Assembly (NCBI GenBank): GCA_015227615.1
Contig: JAALGZ010000012.1
Coordinates: 558,001-622,000, forward strand
Direction: 5' to 3'
Length of the DNA: 64,000 nucleotides
Origin: Labyrinthula sp. Ha
Taxonomy: Eukaryota > Sar > Bigyra > Labyrinthulida > Labyrinthulaceae
Shown: piece after piece, positions 47,901 through 57,482 of the stretch
Numbering within the stretch: position 1 is the stretch's first letter
Layout of the letters: every line of letters begins with the position of its first letter
Program-made: the position numbers and the translations under genes
Notes under the pieces: model-generated
Database searches by the model: none
What the model was told of the DNA's origin: nothing
The model's input: only the letters and a program-made list of their open reading frames with translations

Positions 47901-48015
47901 TCAACTTTCCAGTCTTCTCAAACTCTACCAAGTTCAGCGACTTCGCCACTTCAGAGGCTGCTGCTTTCTTGTCTTCCAACGTAGAAGCACGTACGATTGA
48001 TGCGATGATTGACAT
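44911..48015 (-). CDS. Translation elongation factor 3 (EF-3), ABC-F type ATPase
   Basis: A single exon of 1,034 residues, close to fungal eEF3 (about 1,044). Order: HEAT repeats (about 1-310), a four-helix region, ABC1 (about 415-625), ABC2 (about 640-990) with a chromodomain-like insert (about 765-815, KEKRVVDRIIGRRKQGKIYEY). ABC1 has TSLSGGWKMKLALARAM and LLLDEPTNHLD. ABC2 has GANGAGKST, SSLSGGQKVKVVLAA and ILDEPTNYLD. EF-3 binds the ribosome and uses ATP to help release E-site tRNA. The ABC1 Walker A is atypical (AAKSAGKT). Many codons end in C or G compared with neighbouring genes, as expected for a highly expressed protein. The C-terminal lysine tail includes KRTPASLKPKEKK. Confidence 0.95.
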   Translation of the reverse strand: MSIIASIVRASTLEDKKAAASEVAKSLNLVEFEKTGKLNEYLELFSSKEAQQKEGALILLEGIAKKQKATAVPYFYGELKTIVEFAADKKSEDVRNAAEAASKALAKQFPPNAVLLVFEDLLRLAEESSKWQVKVLSLTVLSLFVACGPDQVADLMVKIVPVVSGLMWDSNKKVKKAATKALKKLCAAIDNKDVEPFIPTLISAISTPEEVEECVHNLAATTFVQTVTASALAITVPLLDRGFKERKVATKRKCAVITENMAKLVENPADVAPFMPVLEPHLARAKEEVADPECRSRCAAAHQELLNISNRGEKAVMEPRDEKEIINKLLEKGILSDKNSKLASYSAKILAFLSKEEDVKDEIWKEDMTPILKLAGKSKSLWSELKEEFKADTSSQETMEEEEDDAEKLCDCRFSLAYGSRILLNNARLYLKRGMRYGIVAAKSAGKTTLLRSISNGQLEGFPVNELKTVFVEHDIQASQARMNVVEFTLDTLQEETITEKDVKDILTEVGFTDAMQNGPITSLSGGWKMKLALARAMLRKADILLLDEPTNHLDVVNVQWVVDYLAGTPCQNVTSLIVSHDTKFLDNVATHIIHFDALKLNNYVGNLSKFVERFPHAKAYYDLSASSLKFKFPLPGPLDGVKSKGRAILSMTDVEFAYPGQEKPQLRNVNIRVSMASRVACVGANGAGKSTMIKLLTGELKPSRGQCYKHPNCNFAYVAQHAFHHIEQHLSKTPTEYIMWRYSGGEDKEALQKSTVKISDEERKIMKTPIVVSYEDEDGKKIKEKRVVDRIIGRRKQGKIYEYEVTFEKKSQDMNMWYPRADLEDLGFKKLLDEVDRRKAAQESAFARVLSKANVEQHFENVGLDRELATHNRISSLSGGQKVKVVLAACTWSQPHLIILDEPTNYLDREALGALAGAINDFGGGVVLITHNQEFADATTRETWVVANNTCDIKGDADWTAYAAEAIELDLAFKEERSDAMGNKIEVKRTPASLKPKEKKTLMKDLKKRLKADPECTMTDFEEQCATEWGLFA

Positions 48016-48915
48016 GTTCTTCTCCTTATTGTTTTACTTGATTGTGTTTTGTTTGAATTTGATGACGAGCAACTGCTTTAATTACAAAGCGGATATATTT
48101 TATCGAATAATCTGGAAGAAAGTAAACTTCTCCAAATTTTACCCAAAATTGAAGATTTTTGAACCGCATGATCTGGAACATAGAGGAGATACTCTCTTGA
48201 AGCTGAAACACTGACTGTATCGAATGAAGAGGAAGCGAGAACTGAGATATCTGGAAGTAAAGAAGCCTAAGTCTAAAAATAACAACATTTGTATCTTGTG
48301 AGTGTGGAGCTAGGGGAGAAAACACTTTTGTTTCAACACCAGGTGTAGCTGTATAGCTAGAAGGTTGAGAGGGTTGTTTTCTAGGCCGAGCTTAAGAACC
48401 AACTTTGCGCAGGAATGGGGATAAAGTAGATTAAGACTTAGAAGCATTTAGTTGCTGAGGAACTTTTCGAATACCGATTAATTTTTTTCCCCTTGGTTAC
48501 TACCAAATGAAGCTTGAATACTTCGAAGTTGTAATTTGAGAACTGGTGCTGCCTGCAGGGTTCTGACACACTTACATTTCTTTAATTGCGCGAGGGCTTC
48601 TTCAAGGATATTTCTTTGGGTATTTCTGAGTAGAGTAAACCAGCAAGAAATATTTCAGAATGTCTGAAAAATATTGGCATGTTGGGATAACGTGTAGTTT
48701 TTCATAGTCTGTTTGGATTAGGATACTGAGTTTGAGAACTATGTCGAGTATATGTTTTGCATATGCATCTTAGCGCTACCTGTACCGCTTACTAAGAAAT
48801 CATTCTACTTATGTATCATAAATATTTTGAACAGAAGACTTCAAAATGATTCATTGTACAATCTTTAAACCTTTAATTTAGATTCATAGATGTATTTACA
48901 GTTATTATGCTCTGA
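48016..48915. other. Intergenic region upstream of EF-3 and downstream of the ROCO gene
   Basis: Nine hundred bases. The first 40 or so, TTCTTCTCCTTATTG on the plus strand, form the purine-rich EF-3 leader. A 99-codon open stretch (48026-48325, minus) overlaps that leader and shows no domain. No other feature is seen. Confidence 0.5.
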
Positions 48916-51339
48916 CTAGTTTTTTTTCTTATTGGGGTTATTTAAATATTTAATTTTCTTCTGTCTGCCCAAAATATTAAGACGAATGGCTTCTAATCGC
49001 TTTCTTATCTCCTGCAGAACACCTTCTTCTTCATAGAAACGCGTTCTCAACTGAATACTGTCTACCGAATAAAACAACTTCTTAAACTGTTTTGGGGCAG
49101 TGTCTATGTAGTGGTTAAAGCCGACATAGCCAATTTTCTCTGTATCAGGGTGATGAAGAAACATTATTTTCTTTTTGGTGGAAACCGCGGTGCTCAGTTC
49201 CATTTTCACAGCATTGCTGTAGAATATATTTTTAGATAGAAACAGAACATATACCATTGAATCCTGCACTCCTTGCTTCATAGCCTCACTGGTCAAACCA
49301 TCACTACCTCTATACTGTTGGTCATACCAGCATTTATAACCTAGATTACAGAGTTGAACAAAAGTTTGGCCTACTATGAATTTCGTATCTTTCTGGATAT
49401 AACTTAAGAAACAATGATATTTTAGTTTACTGGGCAGTTTTCTGTACCTAATGAGACGTACTCGTGGAGATGCTTCGGAAATAGTTGGTGTCAATAGATT
49501 ATTCTCTATTCTCCTACCCAATTTCGTACCAGGGGATTCAAACCAGTGGCTATAGTACTTAAAGTCCGCAGTCACAAAGGCTCCTAGCCGAACGAAAAAC
49601 GTTGCCTCGGCTGGAGTTGACTGGCGAGCTAGAAGTAGTTCATAACTAGTAAGTAAAGAACCGGTTTCAGCTGATGAAGGCAAAAGAAGTTTGAGAGAGA
49701 GAAGCGAGTCCTTTTTAATACCTTGAGTGAAGAAATCTTCTCGCACTGACGACATCATGGAATAAGTTATTCTAATCAAATCTCTTGCATCTGCATAGGA
49801 TGTTCCCTCGTACGTTCTAAATTTGATCCATAGCTTCTCCCCAGAGATATTCTCTGTCACTTCCAGACGAAACCTTAATCTGGTTCCAAAACAAAGATGG
49901 GCAAGTTGACCCATGATTTGGGGTTCTACGAAGTCGTCAAACTTTGCAGAATGAGAAACCATAAGACATAACAATCTCTCAAAGATTCCAAATGGTAAAT
50001 ACCTAACAAACTGGTCGGTACTCTCGTAGTGCCCAAAAAAATCCAATATAAAGTATGGACCTGAATATTGTAAGGCTTCGGGAAGTTGAACAGAGTTACC
50101 AATGTTTGGAAAAGTGGGTATTATATATGCTTCTTCATTGCGAAATTTATACTCGCACTGTAATAAAGTAAATGTCATCACACTTTTGAAGAAGTTTTGA
50201 ATCTCTGCAGTATAAGCCTTGCTCCAAATATTCTCCATTAGACCGCTTGTTAGAACGCCTGTTTGCAAGTACCTACGAAAATCCTTATTGAACTCGCCAT
50301 CAAAGTCGGGCTCTTTATGGTAGTTAATATCATAAATAATTTGCGAAATCCCATCAATTAACCATTGGGGGTTCAGAATCACGCAATTATACTCGTCGGG
50401 GACCATTGGGACAAAAGTAATTAATCCCCTTTGTGCTAGAAAGTTCAACAGTTCGTTAACTTCATTCATAGTAAATTGATATTTCTCAAGAATTTTGTGT
50501 GCCATTGAAAGGTGAACGAAATCCTTGCCCAGATTCTTTATATCGTCATAGGCATGCATGAAACTTAAGCGCACCTTAGCCTTCATAAATTCTTGATTTC
50601 GAAATATAGTTTCTACCCCTTTTCTAAGTTTTCTAATGCCTAGACCCGTCTTGCTATCTACGGGATAGAAACTTAGTCCCAAGTTCTCGAAACCATTGCC
50701 TTCGACATCTTTAAATCTGACTTCATTGAATGAAAATTGCTTCAATGCTCTTTCCTCTATGATTTTATTAACAGAGAGACAGGAGTCAAGTACAAAGTCA
50801 CTACAATGAGTTCCGACAATAACTAGTGGTGCTCCTTCGGCATGTAACTTTTTTGAATTAAGCCAAAAGTTAAGAAATTCAACTTGTCTTGATCTAGAGC
50901 CTTCGAAATTAGTAAGAATCTCAGACGCATTAAAGACCAGCAAGAAACAGCTCTGTTCTGTCAAAAAAAGATGGTGCAAACTATAAAAAACTTCTTGCGC
51001 ACCAAAATCCCACAAGGAAATGGTAGCTTGGTGCGAAGTGTTGTCAAACTTTTCGTTCAGGTTCAAGCTAATTTCGTACCGTTTACCATAATCCTTGATT
51101 TGTTTTTTGTTTACCAGCTGCATCTGTTTCGCGGCACGTTTCCTATCTGTAGCATTAACTTTTGAGGTTTTCCTTTTGATCTTTGTAGGAGTATTCACAG
51201 CCTTAGCCATATGGTTAATGAAATGATCATAATTTTGTGCTTCTTTCCATGTCTCCGAGATCTGGCTTTGAACGGCGTTCAGAACTTTAACTTCACATCC
51301 CCGAGTCAATGGTTCATTAGGTTCAAACTTCTTACCCAT
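48916..51339 (-). CDS. Roc-COR GTPase with C-terminal TIR domain (main open part)
   Basis: An uninterrupted frame of 807 codons. It opens just after the P-loop with MGKKFEPNEPLTRG and continues through the Roc domain: SLWDFGAQEVFYSLHHLF (switch II region) and VIVGTHCSDF (the THxD base-recognition motif). The COR domain follows (about 255-560: CVILNPQWLIDGISQIIYD). A TIR domain starts at about 638 (YHCFLSYIQKDT, GYKCWYDQQ, SNAVKMELSTAV), with Glu at about 714 where NAD-cleaving TIRs keep theirs. The tail is basic. The upstream frame (51364-52611) continues this protein, but stops separate them, so this part alone would lack the nucleotide-binding P-loop. ROCO proteins are signalling GTPases; TIR can signal or cleave NAD+. 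Whether it is expressed is open. Confidence 0.7.
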   Translation of the reverse strand: MGKKFEPNEPLTRGCEVKVLNAVQSQISETWKEAQNYDHFINHMAKAVNTPTKIKRKTSKVNATDRKRAAKQMQLVNKKQIKDYGKRYEISLNLNEKFDNTSHQATISLWDFGAQEVFYSLHHLFLTEQSCFLLVFNASEILTNFEGSRSRQVEFLNFWLNSKKLHAEGAPLVIVGTHCSDFVLDSCLSVNKIIEERALKQFSFNEVRFKDVEGNGFENLGLSFYPVDSKTGLGIRKLRKGVETIFRNQEFMKAKVRLSFMHAYDDIKNLGKDFVHLSMAHKILEKYQFTMNEVNELLNFLAQRGLITFVPMVPDEYNCVILNPQWLIDGISQIIYDINYHKEPDFDGEFNKDFRRYLQTGVLTSGLMENIWSKAYTAEIQNFFKSVMTFTLLQCEYKFRNEEAYIIPTFPNIGNSVQLPEALQYSGPYFILDFFGHYESTDQFVRYLPFGIFERLLCLMVSHSAKFDDFVEPQIMGQLAHLCFGTRLRFRLEVTENISGEKLWIKFRTYEGTSYADARDLIRITYSMMSSVREDFFTQGIKKDSLLSLKLLLPSSAETGSLLTSYELLLARQSTPAEATFFVRLGAFVTADFKYYSHWFESPGTKLGRRIENNLLTPTISEASPRVRLIRYRKLPSKLKYHCFLSYIQKDTKFIVGQTFVQLCNLGYKCWYDQQYRGSDGLTSEAMKQGVQDSMVYVLFLSKNIFYSNAVKMELSTAVSTKKKIMFLHHPDTEKIGYVGFNHYIDTAPKQFKKLFYSVDSIQLRTRFYEEEGVLQEIRKRLEAIRLNILGRQKKIKYLNNPNKKKN

Positions 51340-51363
51340 AAACTGCTAAATAAGGGAAGTTTT

Positions 51364-52062
51364 TCATGCCCGTGCAATCCCAACCACCATTAAGTTTCCT
51401 CTTGCAAAAGGTGCATACTTGTCACGCTCAATGGGGTCGGTAATGGTGTTTGAGAGATTACTAACTTCTGGTAAGCTTCCTTTAGCTTTGTTATCTGCTA
51501 AAATATTAGGGCTGTGAGGCTCAGCTACGCTCAAGTTCATTGCCCTTTCATGTTTTAGTGGGGTAATATACGCTTGATATATATTGTATAAAGCTCGATT
51601 AAGCTCATAACGTCCTTTTGCTCGGGCTAGGCTAAGCAGCTGCTGTTGTTTTTCTGGATACTGAATTGTAAGAAAATGATTGATGTCGTGGAGCTTATAA
51701 AACTCGCGCAACTCCAAGAGCAGCTCACTATCTGTCAACTCTTCAAACGGAGTTCCAAACCGTAGATCTTCTGAGTTTAGGTTAACGAGTTCTTCTTCAC
51801 TCTCCGTCAGGTGATCTTCTCCGCGCTTTTCAAAGTTATCAAGAAAGGGCTTCTCCTGAATAAAATCATCAAGTGTCTGCCCATAATTCTCAAATAAGTA
51901 CCTGCTAAGTGTGTCCCTACCTTTCTCTTCAACTAAATCACACATATCTCGGATTGTTTCCAAATTTTCGGTGTCTCCATGCTTCTTAAGAAACCACGCA
52001 AGCTGTTAGCTAAGTTCTGATTTGTGTACAAAAGATGAGAGCAGTTCCATATTGGTAGTATC
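51364..52062 (-). pseudogene. N-terminal repeat part of the ROCO-TIR gene, with P-loop start
   Basis: Same frame as the 807-codon part. It can be read from an ATG at 52062 but has an in-frame TAA at 52008-52006. A 27-nt candidate intron (52032-52006, GTACAC...CTAACAG) would remove that stop. Two helical repeats lie here: FLKKHGDTENLETIRDMC...LSRYLFENYG and ELREFYKLHDINHFLTIQ...LNRALYNIYQ. The segment ends in NLMVVGIARA, then TGA at 51366-51364, then KTSLI, then TAG at 51348-51346, then QFMGKK. Read through, this is a Roc P-loop with the Gly codon before Lys turned into TGA. The alignment of SELS*QLAWF with the next repeat's SELLLELREF shows that the stop-bearing sequence was once coding. Confidence 0.6.
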
Positions 52063-52095
52063 CATGGCCGTGCCGCTATTTATAAGTTTTCTTCT

Positions 52096-52611
52096 TCAAT
52101 AAAATTCAGAACAAGCTTCGGCCAAGGTCTTTCCGTAGCAGACCTTCAGCTTCTTATCCAAGGCAATAACCCCGTGTTCCAGAGCAAAACTGATTACTGC
52201 TTCAAGGTCTGACGTATTTTGTTTGCTTAGTTTAGATTCATTTACAACTGTGTAGAAAATAATGACCTTCTGCCTAATCTCTTTTTCGTCTTCCTTGGGC
52301 CGTTGCAGCTGGAGTTTGGGTCGGGTCGGTTCATCTCCTATCTTAACGCCTACATCAATTACTATATTCTGTGAAGTGTTTCGACCCTCTGATCCCACTG
52401 ATGAAGTGTCATCATGTTTTTCATGTTGGAGTTCAATCTTCTTGCCATATTGAAGTAACAACAACTCGTTGAACTTAGCCAGCCCGTTATACTCCACCCA
52501 TTTTACCATGTTTTGAACCTCAATGCCTTTATATACCTTATCAGGATCATTTTCAAGGTAAAAGCTTTGAAGCAAAGACGCTAGTTGATGAGAGGTTTGT
52601 TCTGCTGACAT
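52096..52611 (-). CDS. First repeats of the ROCO-TIR gene, or a separate 171-residue repeat protein
   Basis: Begins with ATG at 52611 and ends at TGA (52098-52096), in the same frame as the next segment, whose ATG lies 33 bases on. It holds two copies of the ~60-residue repeat: LQSFYLENDPDKVYKG...FNELLLLQYGKKI, and IIFYTVVNES...IALDKKLKVCYGKTL, joined by a polar linker. The core F-Y, a hydrophobic helix and a closing L-x-x-x-YG-x-x-L are shared by all four copies across 52611-51364. No GT-AG interval that keeps the frame covers this TGA, so it is either the end of a small separate gene or a nonsense change in a larger one. The repeats may be protein-interaction helices. Confidence 0.5.
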   Translation of the reverse strand: MSAEQTSHQLASLLQSFYLENDPDKVYKGIEVQNMVKWVEYNGLAKFNELLLLQYGKKIELQHEKHDDTSSVGSEGRNTSQNIVIDVGVKIGDEPTRPKLQLQRPKEDEKEIRQKVIIFYTVVNESKLSKQNTSDLEAVISFALEHGVIALDKKLKVCYGKTLAEACSEFY

Positions 52612-52778
52612 TTAGATGTTTGTCTTTTTCGGTTGTATTTCCAGCATTAAACGGTAAAGTGTTCTAAAACATTCCATTATTTTGTGGGCTTAATAGCCAT
52701 TATATCATTAGTTGTGCTTTAACGTTAACATACCATAAAATTCTTTGTAGGATATTTTTTCCGTTATATGTTGGGGTA

Positions 52779-52810
52779 TCGTTTGATATTATCATTATAA
52801 TATCAAACGA
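52779..52810. repeat. Perfect inverted repeat (hairpin)
   Basis: TCGTTTGATATT, 8-base spacer, AATATCAAACGA: a 12-bp perfect stem about 170 bp upstream of the ROCO gene start. It could be a terminator-like, cruciform or regulatory site. It may also be chance in AT-rich DNA. Confidence 0.5.
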
Positions 52811-55800
52811 GTTTTGATGATTTTGATTTTACTTTGAGTGAATTTGAGTTTTTTTCCCAAACAGTTTGAGTGAGTTTTAATAATTTTATGAATTTCATTT
52901 CAGTTTTTGCCAGGGGGGGGGCATTTTTTTTGTATTCTGATACTTTTAATTTTTTGAAAGGTTCCAACTTTCTCACTTTGAAGTATTCCATGCTATTAGC
53001 GTCACAACCTTTCCACTGCATGGGAATCAAGCCTATGACCAGCCTTTCATCTTTTGAATAGTCCCCAACTGCGCTAGGAAGATCATATCAACTTTATGCA
53101 TCCTATTACTATTATGATGATAAATCACAATTCCCCAATATTTTGAAATCAAAACACACATATTTTGAAATTAGAATATAATTATGATCTAAATACAATA
53201 ACAGACCTAAACAAAAAAACAAAAACTCGTATGCGCAACAGCCAAAACTCTCCGAATACAAAAGATTCAAATCCTGCAGGTTTCGAAAAAAATAAGTACT
53301 GATAGTAGTAGAAGCCTCACAGTAACCCAAGAGAATTATTTGATGTACGAAGAGAATTTTTATTACTATCTACTCAGGCGAGATGAAGAGAGAAACAGAT
53401 TCAGCAGCTGGTATAAATGTATGAATGAGAAGTAACAGTTTTGCTTGATTTCATAGTAAGAAATCAAAGTACATCTAATCTCTATAAACAATGAGCTTGA
53501 GTTTCTAGCTTTAAAGTTTAATTTCTATCAAGCTGGTTGTAAAACTCAAGAAAATATCTTAAGTAAAACTTAGAAATTCGTCTTAGCCCATTAGTGACTC
53601 TTCTTGATCAAGTTTAGGCTTATGTCTTTCCGTTTTTTTAGATAGTTAATCTATAAGGGCGAATAGAATGCGGCCATAACAATGAACATGCCGACTCCAC
53701 AAATTAAATTCTCTTCCATTGATTTTAGCCAGTCACTATCTTTCCTTAAACACGTAAATTTTAAAACTCAAAATAATAAAGTATGAAAACTGAAACAAGA
53801 TTTGGTACATGGAATTTGGGCCATATGGACCGAATATCATTTGGGGAATATCAAGTGCTAGGTAAAAATATCAAAACTCAAAAAATTTGATAATTTTGTT
53901 TGTCTAATATTTTTTCCCCTAACGGCACCCACACTTATGTACCAACAATTACTGCAAAATGAAACGCTAGTTCAGATATAAAGTGGGTGTGGTTCTCTAT
54001 GTATGAAGTTTACACCTTTTCCCGCAGTTATCCTAGCACATGCTTTCTCCTATGACTTCTAAGTCCCAAGTCTGTCCTACCTCATCCGTTATTTGGTATT
54101 AAGCTTCCTAGCTGGTTAAAATATGTAACATAAATTATTGAAGCAACATAGGTTGAAACAAAAAGTAGACAAGAGCTAGGTTTTCACATAAAAACTTTTA
54201 GAAATATCTGGAGACCTAATTATACCCATTAAGGAGCTTCGAATATTCTTGGACGTACTTAATAGGGTTATAATTTAGCCATAGAAAGAAAGTGAGATGA
54301 ATATACATAGTTATACAATATATGGTCGAGGAACAGGTAAGGCCCTTCCTGGAGTTGTTTGTTTCAACATTATTATTACCATTAGCATGAAATAAAAGTC
54401 TCCCAGGACCCGGTGAGTTTTCAAAACTATTGACCCTCATTGGACCCATACTGGTGTTTCTTAAGAGAGATACTACTATGGACAAGTTATGTTACTTGTT
54501 CGAAAAGATCGTGAAGATGTGATAGTAATTACTCATCACCTTAAATTCTGCAAATTTTTTCATATCGCAAAGGGTGTCAGGTATGGTATTTTTCTTGGTT
54601 TAAGAGTTATTTCAGTTTTGTGTGAATTATTCTAGTGTCTGGTCAACCAAAATAAATTTTAACTACTTTCTTTTCCCGCCACATGGGGAGCTTTTGTATA
54701 GGTATTAAACGCAGAACATATCGATCGGGGCAATGGTGAACAGATTTAATAAACGGGTCTCAGGCAAGAATATGCTTGGGGGGAGAAAACAATAGCTGAC
54801 CATCATTTTTTGATAAATAATAAGACCAAAATTTTGCAGGTAACTAAAGAGCTATGTTTATGTTAAAATTGTTAGCTTTTGATTTAAAACAACAGCAATA
54901 TGACTAAGAGGTTTTTGAATTATTGATCTGTGTCATGACAATATAATGCAAGCATAATGTTGGACTGTGTGACCATTCCATGATTTATTTATATTTTAGA
55001 TGAACCATTTTAGTATATTTGAAATTCCTGGAATAATTGTTGATCTGAATAGTGCGCGCTAATATTCTTTTTCAGTGGTAAATAGATAGCTTTCATCAAG
55101 TTCAAAATATTTGATTGCTACTTTCCAAGATCCAGAAAACAATTATTACGAGAATAAGTTAAACCTTAATTTCTTGGTATTCACAGAAAGTACATGGTAG
55201 AAAATAATATAATATTAAAAATTTATCAGTACCCAATGGTTGCCTCCAAAGTTGAGTATGTATTACTACCTTATTCACATAACCCTTCTAGTTAATTCTG
55301 CTATAAATGTCACGGGTGATTAACTGTCCGTATAACGTAATGTTCGATGGAAACCGAAAAAAAAAGGGGACACAATTTCTCGATGTGTTTTGCTGAACAA
55401 GATTTATACACCAACAATTTTGGCAAACTAAAATTTAAAATACTTAATACTAGTGCAAACTAGACAGCTTCCAGTCCATAAGGGTAAAATAAACAGATAT
55501 AAAGGGCAGATCAGTGAAACATCTATGCCTCAGTGAATTTTGTTAGTTAAGAGATAATTCGGATATTATTTTGATTTTATTTGAAGTTTGCTAAAATTTT
55601 GTACAAGTGGATGTGGAAGAATACAATTTATTGAGTTGAGACACATAGCTATGAGCATGAGAAGAGGACCTGAATTGCGGTAGCGGTTGTTTGAAACAAT
55701 ATTTAAGGGTTTATTCTATTATGGGTCCGCATTGAAACTTATAATCTTAATCCCCGTACTGATTCAAAAATATTTGCTACATTGAAGACTCTAAGTAATG

Positions 55801-57314
55801 GTGGAAATGATCAGGAAGATAAAATCAAACCATCTTCTTCCAAGCATCTCCATTACAAGACAAGTTTTAGAAAATTAGCAATAGAATACAAACCATGACT
55901 GGATTTTTTTTTCTCTTTGTTTTACTGGCTAACAGTGGTGGGTGAACCCAAGGTGCCCACTCTATACAGTTTGTGATGAACATTAACCTAGATATCGGGA
56001 AATGTAGCTGGTGCATACTACACAGAAAGAGGTAGAAGATGAGAATGTGATTAATACGGAATAAGTATCACCTCTCAACTTTGAATACTGGCTCAAATAC
56101 ATCTATTCTACTGATTTGACATTTGTTTTTGTTTATTATACCATTTGGTTAATTAGGATTTAGCTGGGCCGCCTGAACTTACCTGTAACACGACTGACTA
56201 TGCTATCACTATGATACGTACTTGTATAGAGGATAATTGACGTGGCACTACTCTACTTATGATATTGAATACAGAGCCAATTCATAGGGAAGGACATACA
56301 CTAGGAGATAAATTCTCAAGATGTGGCGAAATTAATTTTGGCACATCATGAAAACACAAATATAGTCCAAAACTTGTGCAATAATAAAAGGAATAATTCG
56401 GGTGACTCCAGTTTGCTGATACATAGATTCAAGAGCAGAAGTTGATGGTCCAAATTCATTCCCCAAACTAATTCATGATCTTCGGGATGATTTTACCTAT
56501 TATTCTGCACGGGTTTATCTTGGATGTACTTTCTGATTTTGCTTACTGGATCTGAACATGAGATATATGATTTTCCAGGTGAAGAGGCTGCTTGGTGTCG
56601 GTGAGATGTAAGTGGTGAGCTGGGGGAATAAGTCATGTTGAAATGAGTCTTGGAGGATATTAGTTATATGTCAGGGTTTCGTATATCTCTATTCATGGTT
56701 GACTTCTGTTTTCAACTTTTGATGCTTATTGTATCAACTTGTTCTGGGCATGTATTCCATGAGATGGTCTAACAGCGTCATACTAGTGACGTGTATGTAT
56801 GTGTCTTTCCCTTCGTTTCTCTTGCCTCTTAGTTGATTCTAAGTGTTCTTTGGCTAAGGGTTTTCATGGATTTTAAACATTCAAGGAGTCCAAGGTTAAG
56901 GAAGGAACGGATTATAAGTTCCATGTTTTTTTTATTGCTTCTGACCACATTCTTATTGATTTTTTAAATCTTGTAACTTCTATGCAACAGGCCCGTTATG
57001 TTGAGGTTTAAGGAATTAGCCTGGGCTGGTGGACAGTGCCTCAAACTGTGTTTGTTACAATTTATATGTTCTAAGTAGTATGTTGATTTATTTTCCGGTG
57101 GTTGTGTTTCTGCTATTGTACCAGTCTTTAAGTCTTGTTTTTTGTCTAGGACACCTAGATATACTGTTTCCGAGATTGTATTATATCATGTTGTCCTACT
57201 TCTTCAAAAAAAATGTTAACTCCTACCCCGTAGTTTGTGAGACGCATAACATTTAATTAAAATTAAATTACAGTTGCACGCTACTATGACTGAAAGGTCC
57301 AGGATCCTGTCACT

Positions 57315-57482
57315 TCATCCCTTCACTTTGGAGATACGCTCAGCGAGCTCCTCAGATAGCAATATCACTACGCCATCAGGTTTGGTCGGTGGCTTTGGGA
57401 AACCCACTTGACTTAGCTGGGCTGACACCCGCCATTACTCCTTTAGCTTTTCGTGCCGAGCTTCATGTACTTCTAGTAACAT
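57315..57482 (-). other. GC-richer, coding-like island in the desert
   Basis: A 56-codon frame from ATG (57482) to TGA (57315), with one in-frame TAA at 57437-57435. Its translation looks protein-like, with GFPKPPTKPDGVVILLSEEL and LAERISKVKG at the end and MLLEVHEARHEKLKE at the start. Base composition differs sharply from the surrounding desert. It may be a gene fragment, a remnant of an inserted sequence, or a small gene with an unseen intron. I do not recognise it. Confidence 0.25.

Noticed and set aside
48026-48325. 99-codon minus ORF upstream of EF-3
   Set aside because: It lies in the EF-3 leader, is low in coding character, and EF-3 has its full conserved N-terminus without it.
52006-52032. 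A 27-nt GT-AG interval taken at first as an ordinary intron of the ROCO gene
   Set aside because: The bases inside encode SELS-stop-QL, which aligns without gaps to SELLLELREF of the next repeat, so it was coding in origin. It is kept only as an intronisation possibility.
53260-53290. GATTCAAATCC resembling a tRNA T-loop
   Set aside because: No acceptor stem or D-loop could be formed around it.
56175-56190. ACTTACCTG resembling the 5' end of U1 snRNA
   Set aside because: No Sm site, stem-loops or upstream element could be seen around it.
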